Shown here in pieces: positions 25,362 to 34,941 of a DNA stretch of 64,000 bases. This stretch comes from CAZUGH01 sp964619785 (lineage in GTDB: Bacteria > Bacillota > Clostridia > Lachnospirales > Lachnospiraceae). The stretch is from positions 6,843-70,842 of the forward strand of contig CAZUGH010000004.1 of the NCBI GenBank assembly GCA_964619785.1. Reading direction: 5' to 3'. Below the pieces are notes generated by a model. The model was given only the letters and a program-made list of their open reading frames with translations, was not told where the DNA came from and made no database searches. The stretch's first letter is position 1. Each line of letters begins with the position of its first letter. Both the position numbers and the translations under genes were made by a program.

Positions 25362-26755
25362 AAAATATATTAGAAGTGAAAAATCTAACGATAGAAGCCG
25401 ACAAAACGCTGGTGAACGGAGTTGGATTTGTGATTCAACCAGGTGAGATTGTGGGTATTGTAGGCGAGTCTGGCTCGGGCAAGAGCATGACCGCATTATC
25501 ATTGATGAGCCTTCTTCCTAAAGATGTGAGGAGAACGGGTGGAGAGGTGAACTTTAAGGATTCTACGAAGGCACCTGCACCAGGAACAGATATTGCGATG
25601 ATATTTCAAGAGCCGATGACATCATTGAATCCTGTTTTACGCATTCAGACACAGTTAGAGGAAATGCTGTTATTGCATGAGAAAGAGTTGAATCAGGCAG
25701 AGCGTCACAAGCGTCTTGTGAAGATGCTCGAAGAGGTGGAATTATCAGAACCTGTGTTGAGGAAGTACCCGCATGAATTATCTGGTGGTATGCGGCAACG
25801 TGTGATGATTGCGATGGCGATGATGTGCCATCCGGAGGTTCTCATTGCAGATGAGCCAACAACAGCGTTGGATGCAAGGGTTCAGGAGCAAATTCTAGAA
25901 TTGATTACAAAGCTATGTAGGGAGTATCATACTGCAGTTTTATTTATTTCGCATGACATCAATCTGGTACATCGATTCTGTCACCATGTATTAGTGATGC
26001 GCCAAGGCGAGATTGTGGAGCGAGGAGATGCACACAAGGTGTTTCATCATCCTGAGCATCCTTATACGAAAGAATTATTGGCAGCATTGCCAAAGCCAAA
26101 GGATAAGACACCAGAAAATGCAGCGCAGGTTGTTCTAGAAGTTGAGGATTTACATGCGAGTTATGGCTCACAGGAAATCTTGAAGGGAATCTCTTTTCAT
26201 TTGCAGAAAGGTGAAATTCTTGGTATCATGGGAGATAGTGGTTGTGGTAAAAGTACATTATCACACACAATTACAGGATTGCACAAGGAATATACAGGAG
26301 AGATTCATCGTCTCGGTCATCGTCTTGGCATGGTCTTTCAAGATCCATACAGCAGTCTCAATCCGGCTAAGACGGTTGGCTGGCTGCTAGAAGAACCACT
26401 GAAGATACAGGGCATCAAGGATAAACATGAACGCAGGCAACGGGCTGGTGAGATGCTTGGAGCGGTAGGATTTTCTGAAGAATATCTCAAGCGACATGTG
26501 CGTCAACTGAGCGGTGGACAACGTCAACGAATTGCAATTGCGATGGCATTGATGACACGCCCTGAGATTGTCATTTTAGATGAACCTGTTTCGGCGCTCG
26601 ATGTGACAATACAAGATAAGATTTGTCGGTTGTTGCTGTCGTGTAAGGAAAAGTTTGGATTGTCTTATATATTTATCTCTCATGATCAAGAGGTTATGAA
26701 GATGATGTGTGATCGAATTTTACAAATGAAAGAAGGTATGTTGTATGATTATTGA
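25358..26755 (+). CDS. Fused double ABC ATPase (DppD-DppF type)
   Basis: A 465-residue protein carrying both ATPases of a peptide/nickel transporter in one chain. The first domain (about 1-240) has Walker A GESGSGKS, signature LSGGMRQRV and Walker B VLIADEPTT. The second (about 260-465) has GDSGCGKST, LSGGQRQRI and VILDEPVSALD. Both sites look complete. Most such transporters encode the two ATPases as separate genes; fused forms such as GsiA are known. Its end overlaps the hydrolase gene by 11 bp. Confidence 0.93.
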   Translation: MKNILEVKNLTIEADKTLVNGVGFVIQPGEIVGIVGESGSGKSMTALSLMSLLPKDVRRTGGEVNFKDSTKAPAPGTDIAMIFQEPMTSLNPVLRIQTQLEEMLLLHEKELNQAERHKRLVKMLEEVELSEPVLRKYPHELSGGMRQRVMIAMAMMCHPEVLIADEPTTALDARVQEQILELITKLCREYHTAVLFISHDINLVHRFCHHVLVMRQGEIVERGDAHKVFHHPEHPYTKELLAALPKPKDKTPENAAQVVLEVEDLHASYGSQEILKGISFHLQKGEILGIMGDSGCGKSTLSHTITGLHKEYTGEIHRLGHRLGMVFQDPYSSLNPAKTVGWLLEEPLKIQGIKDKHERRQRAGEMLGAVGFSEEYLKRHVRQLSGGQRQRIAIAMALMTRPEIVILDEPVSALDVTIQDKICRLLLSCKEKFGLSYIFISHDQEVMKMMCDRILQMKEGMLYDY

Positions 26756-27554
26756 TTTTCATACTCATATTTTTCCAGAGAAAATCGCCGAGAAGACGAT
26801 TCAATTCCTGGAAAATGCATGTCACTGTCAGGCATACACACGAGGTACATTGGCAGAACTACAGACTTCGATGAAAGAAGCCAATGTGGATATCAGCGTT
26901 GTGCTTCCGGTGGTTACAAATCCAAAACAGTTTGAGAGCATCAATCGTTTTGCCCTAGAGGTATCAAAACTTCCGGAAATCATCTCGTTTGGTGGAGTTC
27001 ACCCTGATTCAGAAAATTGGAAGCACGAAGTGGACCAGATTGTTGAGATGGGACTACCAGGAATTAAGCTTCATCCAGATTATCAGAAGGCTTATGTGGA
27101 TGAGACGGCGACTGTTCGATTGGTTCAGTATGCAATCTCAAAGGGACTTCATGTTGTGTTTCACGGTGGTGTTGATGTGGGATTTCCAGAACCGGTTCAC
27201 TGTACTCCTAAGCGCACGCTTTGTATGCTACAACAGTTAGAACGTAGAGAAGGCTATGGGCAGATTATCATTGCACACACTGGTGGGCACGATTTGTGGG
27301 ATGAGGTAGAAGAGTATCTAGTAGGACAAGATATCTATTTTGATTTGGCATTTAATCTAGGGAAAATATCTGATGAGCAATTGAAGAGAATCATTACAAA
27401 TCATGGACCAGATCGAATCTTATTTGCTACCGATTCACCATGGGATAGTCAAAGAGAAGATGTAGAGTATTTGCAGAGAATGTCAGGCTTGACCGAGGAA
27501 GAGAGAGAAGCAATCTTCTCTGGTAATGCCAAGAAACTACTCGATTTACAATAA
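26745..27554 (+). CDS. Amidohydrolase-family metal-dependent hydrolase
   Basis: A 269-residue TIM-barrel hydrolase of the amidohydrolase-2 type. The metal ligands are visible: the N-terminal HTH pair (DFHTHIFPE), His in LHPDYQ, His in VVFHGGVDVG, His in IAHTGGHD and the late Asp in FATDSPWD. Such enzymes hydrolyse or decarboxylate ring or amide substrates. Overlap with the ATPase gene suggests it processes the imported ligand. The gene ends at a terminator. Confidence 0.85.
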   Translation: MIIDFHTHIFPEKIAEKTIQFLENACHCQAYTRGTLAELQTSMKEANVDISVVLPVVTNPKQFESINRFALEVSKLPEIISFGGVHPDSENWKHEVDQIVEMGLPGIKLHPDYQKAYVDETATVRLVQYAISKGLHVVFHGGVDVGFPEPVHCTPKRTLCMLQQLERREGYGQIIIAHTGGHDLWDEVEEYLVGQDIYFDLAFNLGKISDEQLKRIITNHGPDRILFATDSPWDSQREDVEYLQRMSGLTEEEREAIFSGNAKKLLDLQ

Positions 27555-27581
27555 AAAAAGCGCCGATTATCGGCGCTTTTT
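27553..27581. terminator. Bidirectional intrinsic terminator
   Basis: AAAAAGCGCCGA-TTA-TCGGCGCTTTTT, a GC-rich perfect stem with A- and T-tracts. It ends both the ABC operon and the convergent antiporter gene, whose stop codon is the 3-nt loop. Confidence 0.92.
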
Positions 27582-28760
27582 AACATTCTTAAATGTAGGT
27601 TTAAGAAGCATTGGGGACAGAATCGTGGTTACAATAACCATGATGATAACTGGCCCGATTAAGCTCTGAGCAATGAGCCCGGCGGCCAGTCCCTTGTTCG
27701 CGACAATCAATGCAACTTCACCACGGGATACCATACCGACACCAATCTGTAGACATTCACGATTGTTATAATGGAAAATCTTCGCAGCAGCACCACAGCC
27801 GACAATCTTGGTTATGACTGCTACGAGAATCAATACAACTGAGAAAATAACTAATATGCTAGACATCTGTGGCAAAGTGACCTTCAATCCAATGCTGGCA
27901 AAGAACACAGGGGACAGAATGGAATAGGACAGTGTCTCACATTGGTTGGTGACATAACCTGCTGTACGGGATAAGGTAGAGATGACTAAACCAGCGAAAA
28001 ATGCTCCTGTAATATCAGCAACACCAAACCATTCTTCGGCAGCATATGCCATAAAGAAACAATAAGCAATGGCGATAATCATGATACGACGTTTCGTCTT
28101 GTGTTTGTGAGTGGTGATTTTCTTCAATGCAATGAAGAAAAGAATTCCGACAACAGCTGTAAAAACAAAGAATCCGAAGATATGTAATAATACACTTAGG
28201 AGTCCTGAACTATGCGCAGGATCACCTAGACTTGTAATGATTGTAAGAACAATGATACCAAGAATATCATCAATAATCGCAGCTCCAAGAATTGCATTAC
28301 CTGCTGGGGAGGTTAATTTACCAAGTTCCTTTAATGTCTCGACTGTGATGCTTACGGAGGTTGCCGTTAGTATGACACCGATAAATACATATTGATAGAC
28401 CTTAGTTGCACTTGTCTCACAACCAAGCATTGGTAAAAATGTATGAGCTACCAGGTATCCACCAATCAGGGGAACGATAACACCGACGGTAGCGATGATG
28501 GCACAAGCAAAGCCTGCTTTTTTTAATTCTTTTATATCGGCTTCAAGACCTGCTAAAAACATCAGGATGATAACACCTAATTCGGCGAGTGTTGTTATGA
28601 AGTCAGTTGGTTTGACTAAGTTAAGTACAAGAGGTCCTATCAGAACGCCAGCCACTAGAGAACCGGCCACCTGGGGAAGTCTTAATTTCTTAAAAACTAA
28701 TGCGAAGAACTTGGTCGATAAAAGTATAATAGTTAGATATAATAAGTAACTGGTATCCAT
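27567..28760 (-). CDS. Cation:proton antiporter (CPA2 family)
   Basis: A 397-residue membrane protein with about 12 TM segments, of the Na+/H+ exchanger (KefB/NapA-like) family. Recognisable points are the N-terminal LRLPQVAGSLVAGVLIGP, the AIIDDILGIIVLTII stretch with the paired Asp of the ion site, and the closing GVGMVSRGEVALIV. It has no TrkA-N nucleotide-binding domain. ATG 28760 is preceded by GAGGAGG; an in-frame extension to 28838 lacks a ribosome binding site. It stands alone and probably serves Na+ or K+ and pH balance. Confidence 0.9.
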   Translation of the reverse strand: MDTSYLLYLTIILLSTKFFALVFKKLRLPQVAGSLVAGVLIGPLVLNLVKPTDFITTLAELGVIILMFLAGLEADIKELKKAGFACAIIATVGVIVPLIGGYLVAHTFLPMLGCETSATKVYQYVFIGVILTATSVSITVETLKELGKLTSPAGNAILGAAIIDDILGIIVLTIITSLGDPAHSSGLLSVLLHIFGFFVFTAVVGILFFIALKKITTHKHKTKRRIMIIAIAYCFFMAYAAEEWFGVADITGAFFAGLVISTLSRTAGYVTNQCETLSYSILSPVFFASIGLKVTLPQMSSILVIFSVVLILVAVITKIVGCGAAAKIFHYNNRECLQIGVGMVSRGEVALIVANKGLAAGLIAQSLIGPVIIMVIVTTILSPMLLKPTFKNVKKRR

Positions 28761-28857
28761 AACATACGCCTCCTCAAATTGTGAAACTGTAGGTATTATA
28801 GTCCCTATCTGTCGAAAAAGCAAGAAAAATTCTTGCAAAAAAAAGGAGAGAAATAAT

Positions 28858-28885
28858 TTGCGAAATGAATGGTTTATGATATGAT
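28858..28885 (+). promoter_or_regulatory. Promoter of the CDF transporter gene
   Basis: TTGCGA at 28858-28863, a 16-nt spacer and TATGAT at 28880-28885, followed by TAGGAGG about 20 nt later. Confidence 0.5.
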
Positions 28886-28921
28886 AGAATAATACATATG
28901 ATGTAGGAGGCGTTCACTAAA

Positions 28922-30097
28922 ATGACAAATATTTTAGTTAAAATGTTTATTAAGAATAAGGATGATTATAAAAATCCAGTTGTACGTGAAAAATATGGGG
29001 TTCTGGCAAGTATTGTCGGTATTATATGCAATGTTGTATTATTTGCGATTAAGATGCTGATTGGTATTATCATAGGAAGTATTTCGGTTATGGCAGATGC
29101 ATTTAATAACTTATCTGACGCGGCATCTTCCATTGTGAGTTTCGTTGGTGTGAAGCTTGCGAACCGTCCGTCCGATGAGGAACACCCTTTTGGGCATGGA
29201 CGGTATGAGTATATCGCAGCATTTGTTGTGGCATTCTTGGTATTGCAGGTAGGATTTTCCTGTCTTGAGAGTGCGGTAGATAAGATACGTAATCCAGAGG
29301 CGGTATCATTTTCCCCGATTCTGGTTGGCATTTTGATAGTATCCGTATTGCTGAAGCTCTGGCTTGGTTTGTTTAATCGCAAACTGGGAGGACAGATTGA
29401 TTCCTCCGTGATGAAGGCCACTGCTACTGATGCATTTGGTGATATGCTAGTAACGACGGTGACGGTTATATCAATTCTTGTGGGACACTTTAGTGGTTGG
29501 ATGATTGATGGCTATATGGGTCTTCTCGTCTCGCTATTTGTCTTGTATGCAGGAATTGGAATTATTCATGAGACGCTTGAACCACTGCTTGGTCAACCGG
29601 CGACACGCGAGTTGTATGATAGCATTACAAGTTTTGTGGAGAGCTTTGATGGTGTCGTGGGAACACACGATTTAATCGTGCATAATTATGGCCCAACGAA
29701 TTCCATGGCATCGATTCATGCAGAAGTGCCAGTTAACTGTGATTTGGCATCAACACATGAGATTATTGATCGAATTGAAGGACGGGCTCAGCGTGAACTG
29801 GGGATTTTCCTTGTGATTCATATGGACCCGGTTGAAGTGGATAATCAGGAAGTGAATCAGTGTCGCGAGATGGTGGCGCGGATTGCCAAAGAAGTGGAAG
29901 AGACGGCGACAATACATGATTTTCGAATGGTTAATGGTGAGAAACAGGTGAATTTAATCTTTGACCTGGTTCTCCCACATGAATATATAGGTGAAAAGAG
30001 GAATCAACTACTACACGAGTTGCGTACAAGAATATCCCAAGAAGATGCTAAATACCAGTGTGTAATCACAGTGGATCATAGCTTTGTCAATGGATGA
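28922..30097 (+). CDS. Cation diffusion facilitator family metal exporter
   Basis: A 391-residue CDF protein, which exchanges a divalent metal (Zn, Fe, Mn or Cd) for protons. Six TM segments span about residues 25-215, with metal-site motifs ADAFNNLSDAASS and ATDAFGDML and the HPFGHGRYEY loop. The cytoplasmic C-terminal domain (about 215-300) is followed by a second ferredoxin-like stretch to residue 391, longer than the roughly 300 residues of FieF. AGGAGG lies 11 nt before the ATG, slightly far. The metal is not predictable from sequence alone. Confidence 0.9.
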   Translation: MTNILVKMFIKNKDDYKNPVVREKYGVLASIVGIICNVVLFAIKMLIGIIIGSISVMADAFNNLSDAASSIVSFVGVKLANRPSDEEHPFGHGRYEYIAAFVVAFLVLQVGFSCLESAVDKIRNPEAVSFSPILVGILIVSVLLKLWLGLFNRKLGGQIDSSVMKATATDAFGDMLVTTVTVISILVGHFSGWMIDGYMGLLVSLFVLYAGIGIIHETLEPLLGQPATRELYDSITSFVESFDGVVGTHDLIVHNYGPTNSMASIHAEVPVNCDLASTHEIIDRIEGRAQRELGIFLVIHMDPVEVDNQEVNQCREMVARIAKEVEETATIHDFRMVNGEKQVNLIFDLVLPHEYIGEKRNQLLHELRTRISQEDAKYQCVITVDHSFVNG

Positions 30098-30132
30098 TTC
30101 CCGCATACTCCGGATGAAACGGAGGAATACAG

Positions 30133-32013
30133 ATGAAGAAGACAACGTTAGCGATGGCACTAGTGTTGACCGGATTGGTGACAGTAGGCACCGGCTGGAC
30201 GGCACATGCACAAGAGACAGAACCGATATTGAATTATCAACCGAGTGGTATTCAAGTTGATACAGTGAATGAGATTACGCCATATGGGCTACAATCTAGT
30301 ACGTTACCAACGACTTATGATGCTAGGAGTGAAGGCTATATCCCTGCGGTACGAAATCAAAATCCATATGGAACTTGTTGGACCTTTGCAGCAGCGGCGG
30401 CAGTGGAAGCCGACTTAGTGAAAAATGAGGGAGCAGATGTGGCTTCGATTGATTTGTCCGAATTACATACGGCGTATTTTGCATTTCACGCTGTACCAGA
30501 TATACTAGGTGGACTTCGAGGCGACAGCTTTTCAATTATCAATGATAGCAGTAATGCCTATTTGGATGCAGGAGGTAGCGCTGACTTAGCGTTAGAGAAC
30601 TATGTGGATTGGCTCGGTGTAGCGGATGAGTCGGTGGCTCCTTATACGGATGCTTCATCCTACGAGAACATGATGAATGATAAGACAGAAGAGGATAAGA
30701 CGCAGATTGCAATGAGAGATAGTGCGTATGTTGAGAATTACTATCTGATTAATGAGACAGATACGGATGATGTCAAGAAGATGGTGATGGAGCATGGCGC
30801 AGTGACGGCGGCATATTATCATGATAATACGTACCTTTCTTCTAAAAATGCATATTATCAGAATGTAAATGGCGCAGATAAGGCGAATCATGCAATCAAT
30901 ATCGTTGGATGGAATGATAGTTATGAAATATCAAACTTCAGTAAGGCAGCACGACCTACTAGTGCAGGTGCGTGGCTGGTTCGTAATAGCTGGGGAAGTA
31001 CATGGGGAGACAAGGGATATTTCTGGATGTCTTATCAGGACCTATCGATATCGGATATACGTGTCGTAGATGCTACGCAGACAAAGCCGTATGATACGAT
31101 TTATCAATATGATGGTTCTCACTTGCAAGAGGATTACTCATCAACCTATGATGTGGTGCAACAGGCGAATGTATTCAAAGCAAGCAATAAATACGAGAAA
31201 ATATCTGCTGTTGGTTTTACCAATTATGAAACGGAGCAGAACTATACAATCTATGTATATAAAAATTCATCATCAGCGAACCCGGCAGATGGTAGATTGA
31301 TGACAACTCAGATGGGAACAACGACATATGCAGGTTATTATACGATTAAGCTTGACAATCCGGTGAATGTAAAAGCGGGAGATGCATTTTCTGTTGTAAT
31401 TGAATGGCAGCAGGATGAAGAGGGACAAGCTACTTGTTATTATGATCGTTCATATAAGTATACAGATTTGCAGACGACATCTCGTGCGCTCGCAGGGCAA
31501 AGTTATCTACGAACTGGCAAGAACGGTACATGGCGAGACATCGGGGCCGCGAATGAGAATAATTGTATCAAAGCATTTTCCAATGAGACCGAAGGAAATG
31601 ATGAGGTTGATGATACGATATTAAATGTGACACCAAGTCCTTCGCCAAGTGCAACATCGAGTGTGACACCTAATCCTGCGCCAAGTCAAACAACGGTAAC
31701 GACATTACCAGTGGTGAAGATAATTAAATTGGGTAAGACACGGATTACAACTGCGAAGCGTAAAAAGAACAATCAGTTGCGATTATCCTATAAGAAGATT
31801 GCTAGAACAAAGGGTTATGAGATTAAGATAAGTACCAGTAAGAAGTTCACAAAATCCAGGACCAAGACATATACAACAAGCAAAACCACGAAGACCTTGA
31901 AGAAAATATCTAGAAAGAAAGTATATTATGTGAAAATTCGAGGATTTTATCTTGATTCCAATGGAAAAAAGGTATATGGTAAGTATTGTGCAATACGAAA
32001 AGTGAAAAAATAA
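30133..32013 (+). CDS. Secreted papain-like cysteine protease with FN3-like tail
   Basis: A 626-residue C1A peptidase with a signal peptide ending near HAQ (residue 26). The catalytic Cys is in NPYGTCWTFA (about residue 81), the His in KANHAINIVGWN (about 256) and the Asn in VRNSWGSTWGDKGYFW. A lectin-like beta-sandwich (about 310-475) follows, then a Pro/Ser/Thr linker (about 495-520) and a strongly basic FN3-like domain (about 530-626) ending RKVKK. There is no sortase motif, so the basic tail may hold it at the surface. GGAGG precedes the ATG. Confidence 0.9.
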   Translation: MKKTTLAMALVLTGLVTVGTGWTAHAQETEPILNYQPSGIQVDTVNEITPYGLQSSTLPTTYDARSEGYIPAVRNQNPYGTCWTFAAAAAVEADLVKNEGADVASIDLSELHTAYFAFHAVPDILGGLRGDSFSIINDSSNAYLDAGGSADLALENYVDWLGVADESVAPYTDASSYENMMNDKTEEDKTQIAMRDSAYVENYYLINETDTDDVKKMVMEHGAVTAAYYHDNTYLSSKNAYYQNVNGADKANHAINIVGWNDSYEISNFSKAARPTSAGAWLVRNSWGSTWGDKGYFWMSYQDLSISDIRVVDATQTKPYDTIYQYDGSHLQEDYSSTYDVVQQANVFKASNKYEKISAVGFTNYETEQNYTIYVYKNSSSANPADGRLMTTQMGTTTYAGYYTIKLDNPVNVKAGDAFSVVIEWQQDEEGQATCYYDRSYKYTDLQTTSRALAGQSYLRTGKNGTWRDIGAANENNCIKAFSNETEGNDEVDDTILNVTPSPSPSATSSVTPNPAPSQTTVTTLPVVKIIKLGKTRITTAKRKKNNQLRLSYKKIARTKGYEIKISTSKKFTKSRTKTYTTSKTTKTLKKISRKKVYYVKIRGFYLDSNGKKVYGKYCAIRKVKK

Positions 32014-32033
32014 ACATTGGACGGAGGATAATC

Positions 32034-33347
32034 ATGTATAAAGAGACAGCGTGTTTGATTATGTATGGAGATTTAGGAGAGGACAGTATCTTAGTTTCCT
32101 TAGCAAAAATCTTTGAAGAAGCAGAGCAAGATGATAGCAATAAAAAGGAACGACTTGTTCGTGAGACATATCAGCAGATTTATCGTTTACTCCAATTGGC
32201 TACCAAATATGGGTTTGACCAGAATTTGTGGCAGTCATATATTTCCTATATATTAGCAACCAATGAGAATCCATTTAGCATGATATGCGAGACGGTAGGT
32301 GCGGGAGACGGTACCGTGAATGGTATTGTAAAGCAGGATATGCAGTGCTTTTACAATTTATTAAATTATGATTTTACTAATTTTGAAAAACAGTTGGGCG
32401 TGGATTGCTTTACAACAATAACAAATTATCATTCGATGGCAAAATCAGAGAACACATATAATAAGAGTGTGAGTGAGAAGGTTCGTGAACTTGCAAGTCA
32501 ACTTGCGCTAGCGAAGGATGGTAATGATATTTTTGACACCGTTACAGCTTTTTATAAGAAGTATGGCGTTGGTAAGTTTGGTCTGAATAAGGCATTTCGT
32601 GTTGTTCATGGTGAACATGATGAGACAATTTTATCTCCGATTACCCACACGAGTGATGTGGCATTGGAGCATTTAGTTGGTTATGAGATTCAGAAGCAAC
32701 AGTTGATTGATAATACAGAGGCTTTTGTACAGGGACGACGAGCAAATAACTGTTTGTTGTTTGGTGATAGTGGTACGGGCAAGTCTACTTGTATCAAGGC
32801 AATATTGAATCGATATTATGATCAGGGACTTCGCCTGATTGAGGTATATAAGCATCAGTTCCAGGACCTGTCTAATATTATTGAACAGATTAAGAATCGT
32901 AATTATAAGTTTATTATCTATATGGATGATTTGTCTTTTGAAGAATTTGAGATTGAGTATAAATATCTGAAGGCTGTCATTGAAGGTGGACTTGAAGTGA
33001 AGCCAGATAATGTTCTAATCTATGCAACGTCGAATCGTCGCCACTTGATTCGTGAGACTTGGAGCGACCGTTCTGATATGTCAGAGGATGAATTACATCA
33101 CTCAGATACCGTGCAGGAAAAACTATCCTTAGTTGCTAGATTTGGTGTTAGTATTAGTTTCTCTAAACCATCTAAGAAGGAATATGAGAACATCGTGCTG
33201 ACATTGGCAAAGGGATTGGGAATCGATATGCCAGAGGAAGAATTATTGATGAAGTCGAATGCTTGGAGTATACGAAATGGTGGATATTCAGGACGAGTAG
33301 CAGAACAGTTTATTATACATTTGCAAAGTCAAAGAAAGGAAATCTAG
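32034..33347 (+). CDS. DUF815 family ATP-binding protein
   Basis: A 437-residue AAA+ protein of the DUF815 family. Walker A is FGDSGTGKST, Walker B is FIIYMDDLSFEEFE, and a sensor-1 Asn lies in LIYATSNRRHLIRE. The N-terminal 180 residues are helical and unassigned. The biological role of the family is not established. ATG 32034 has GGAGG about 8 nt upstream. It is followed by yqeG with a 3-bp gap, so they are likely cotranscribed. Confidence 0.88.
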   Translation: MYKETACLIMYGDLGEDSILVSLAKIFEEAEQDDSNKKERLVRETYQQIYRLLQLATKYGFDQNLWQSYISYILATNENPFSMICETVGAGDGTVNGIVKQDMQCFYNLLNYDFTNFEKQLGVDCFTTITNYHSMAKSENTYNKSVSEKVRELASQLALAKDGNDIFDTVTAFYKKYGVGKFGLNKAFRVVHGEHDETILSPITHTSDVALEHLVGYEIQKQQLIDNTEAFVQGRRANNCLLFGDSGTGKSTCIKAILNRYYDQGLRLIEVYKHQFQDLSNIIEQIKNRNYKFIIYMDDLSFEEFEIEYKYLKAVIEGGLEVKPDNVLIYATSNRRHLIRETWSDRSDMSEDELHHSDTVQEKLSLVARFGVSISFSKPSKKEYENIVLTLAKGLGIDMPEEELLMKSNAWSIRNGGYSGRVAEQFIIHLQSQRKEI

Positions 33348-33350
33348 ATT

Positions 33351-33884
33351 ATGTTTGAACGTTTTTTTCCAGATGAACGGGTTTCTTCAACATATGATAT
33401 TGATTATGAAAAGCTATACCAAGAAGGCTATCGAGGAATACTATTTGATATTGATAACACCCTAGTGGAGCATGGCAAGGATGCAGATGAGAGAGCAAAG
33501 GAATTGTTTAGCAAGTTAAAAGAAATTGGATTCCAATGCTGCTTGATTTCTAATAATAAGAAGAAACGTGTGAGTCGTTTTAATCAAGATATCGGCGTTC
33601 ATACGGTGTTCAATGCACACAAGCCCGCGAAGAAGAATTATTATTATGCGATGGCGCTGATGGGAACCGAGATGGATAATACGGTATTCGTAGGCGATCA
33701 GCTTTTTACTGATGTATATGGTGCTAAGCGAATTGGTATACGTAATTATCTAGTCAAACCAATCAATGAAAAAGAAGAGATTCAGATTGTTATTAAGCGT
33801 TTTTTTGAAAAATTTATTTTGCACGAGTATAAAAGAAAAGAGAAGAAGGGAAAATCGGAATGGACGAGAAAGGAAGCCGAATAA
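33351..33884 (+). CDS. yqeG: YqeG family HAD-type phosphatase
   Basis: A 177-residue HAD IIIA protein. The nucleophile motif is DIDNTL (about residue 34), followed by the Ser/Thr motif in LISNNKKKR and the acidic motif VFVGDQLFTDVYGA. B. subtilis YqeG is of this family; the substrate is uncertain, and some relatives act on phosphatidylglycerophosphate. The last 25 bp overlap the M24 peptidase gene. Confidence 0.88.
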   Translation: MFERFFPDERVSSTYDIDYEKLYQEGYRGILFDIDNTLVEHGKDADERAKELFSKLKEIGFQCCLISNNKKKRVSRFNQDIGVHTVFNAHKPAKKNYYYAMALMGTEMDNTVFVGDQLFTDVYGAKRIGIRNYLVKPINEKEEIQIVIKRFFEKFILHEYKRKEKKGKSEWTRKEAE

Positions 33885-34933
33885 TTCAGTCGGAGCACGT
33901 GGATGCAATCTTTGTGTCTTCACCGGCTAATATGCGCTCAATCAGTGGGTTTACAGGAGAAGGTTACATCTATGTCAGTCAGAAAACGAAGCTGGTTGTT
34001 ACCGATTTTCGTTATATGATAGCAGCGAGAGCGGAATGCCCTGGCTGGGAAGTGGTAGATATGAATGGAAAATATTATGAGCCACTCATCAAGGCAATTC
34101 AGGAAGAAGATGTGAGTTTATTAGGATATGAATTTGAGCATGTTACGATGGATAAGTTTAATCAAATCTGTAATTTGTACCAGGAAAGTTGTACGAGTCA
34201 GTTAGAATTTCAGAACATTGATGATATTTTACGCGAGTATCGAATGGTGAAGACGGAAGAAGAGATTGAATTTATTCGAAAAGCAGAAGCAATTGGGGAT
34301 GAGGCGTTTGCCAAGGTTCTTCCGATGCTCCAGGCTGGAATGACAGAAAAACAAGTGGCTGCTTTGCTCGAGTATCAGATGAAAAGTTTGGGCGCTGATG
34401 GGCTTAGCTTTGATACAATCGCTGCGTCTGGTGTTCATTCAGCTATGCCGCATGCTGTCCCAACAGACAAGAAGCTAGAAGAGGGCGATTTCCTTACAAT
34501 GGATTTTGGGTGTAAATACAAAGGATATTGCTCGGATATGACTCGCACCGTTGTAATCGGTACGGCGAGTGATAAACAAAAAGAGATTTACCAGTTGGTT
34601 CTAAATGCCCAAGAGACTGTCTTGAAACAAGTGAAACCAGGAATGACAGGCCGTGAGGTAGATGCCATTGCTAGAGATATGATTACCGAAGCTGGTCATG
34701 GTCAGGACTTTGGGCATGGGTTAGGTCACAGCGTTGGTTTAGAGATTCATGAAAATCCGTCATTTTCGCGAAGAGATGAACATGTGATTCAACCGGGAAT
34801 GGTCATAACAGTAGAACCAGGTGTCTATATAGAAGGCTTTGGTGGTGTGCGAATAGAAGATGTCGTATGCATCACAGAGGATGGATGCGAGAATCTGACT
34901 CATTCACCGAAGTCATTAATCGAGATTAAGTGA
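33860..34933 (+). CDS. M24 family aminopeptidase (Xaa-Pro type)
   Basis: A 357-residue metallopeptidase that should remove N-terminal residues preceding proline. The creatinase-like N-terminal domain (about 1-130) precedes the pita-bread domain, whose two-metal ligands are visible: Asp in TMDFGCKYKGYCSDMTRT (both Asp), His in GHGLGHSVGLEIHE and the Glu residues in EPGVYIEGFGG and VRIEDVV. It starts inside the yqeG gene. The aroD-aroK gene follows 8 bp after the stop. Confidence 0.9.
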   Translation: MDEKGSRIIQSEHVDAIFVSSPANMRSISGFTGEGYIYVSQKTKLVVTDFRYMIAARAECPGWEVVDMNGKYYEPLIKAIQEEDVSLLGYEFEHVTMDKFNQICNLYQESCTSQLEFQNIDDILREYRMVKTEEEIEFIRKAEAIGDEAFAKVLPMLQAGMTEKQVAALLEYQMKSLGADGLSFDTIAASGVHSAMPHAVPTDKKLEEGDFLTMDFGCKYKGYCSDMTRTVVIGTASDKQKEIYQLVLNAQETVLKQVKPGMTGREVDAIARDMITEAGHGQDFGHGLGHSVGLEIHENPSFSRRDEHVIQPGMVITVEPGVYIEGFGGVRIEDVVCITEDGCENLTHSPKSLIEIK

Positions 34934-34941
34934 GGATAATT

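Noticed and set aside
28966..29421. 151-codon minus-strand frame inside the CDF transporter gene
   Set aside because: Antisense shadow; the plus-strand CDF motifs are unambiguous.
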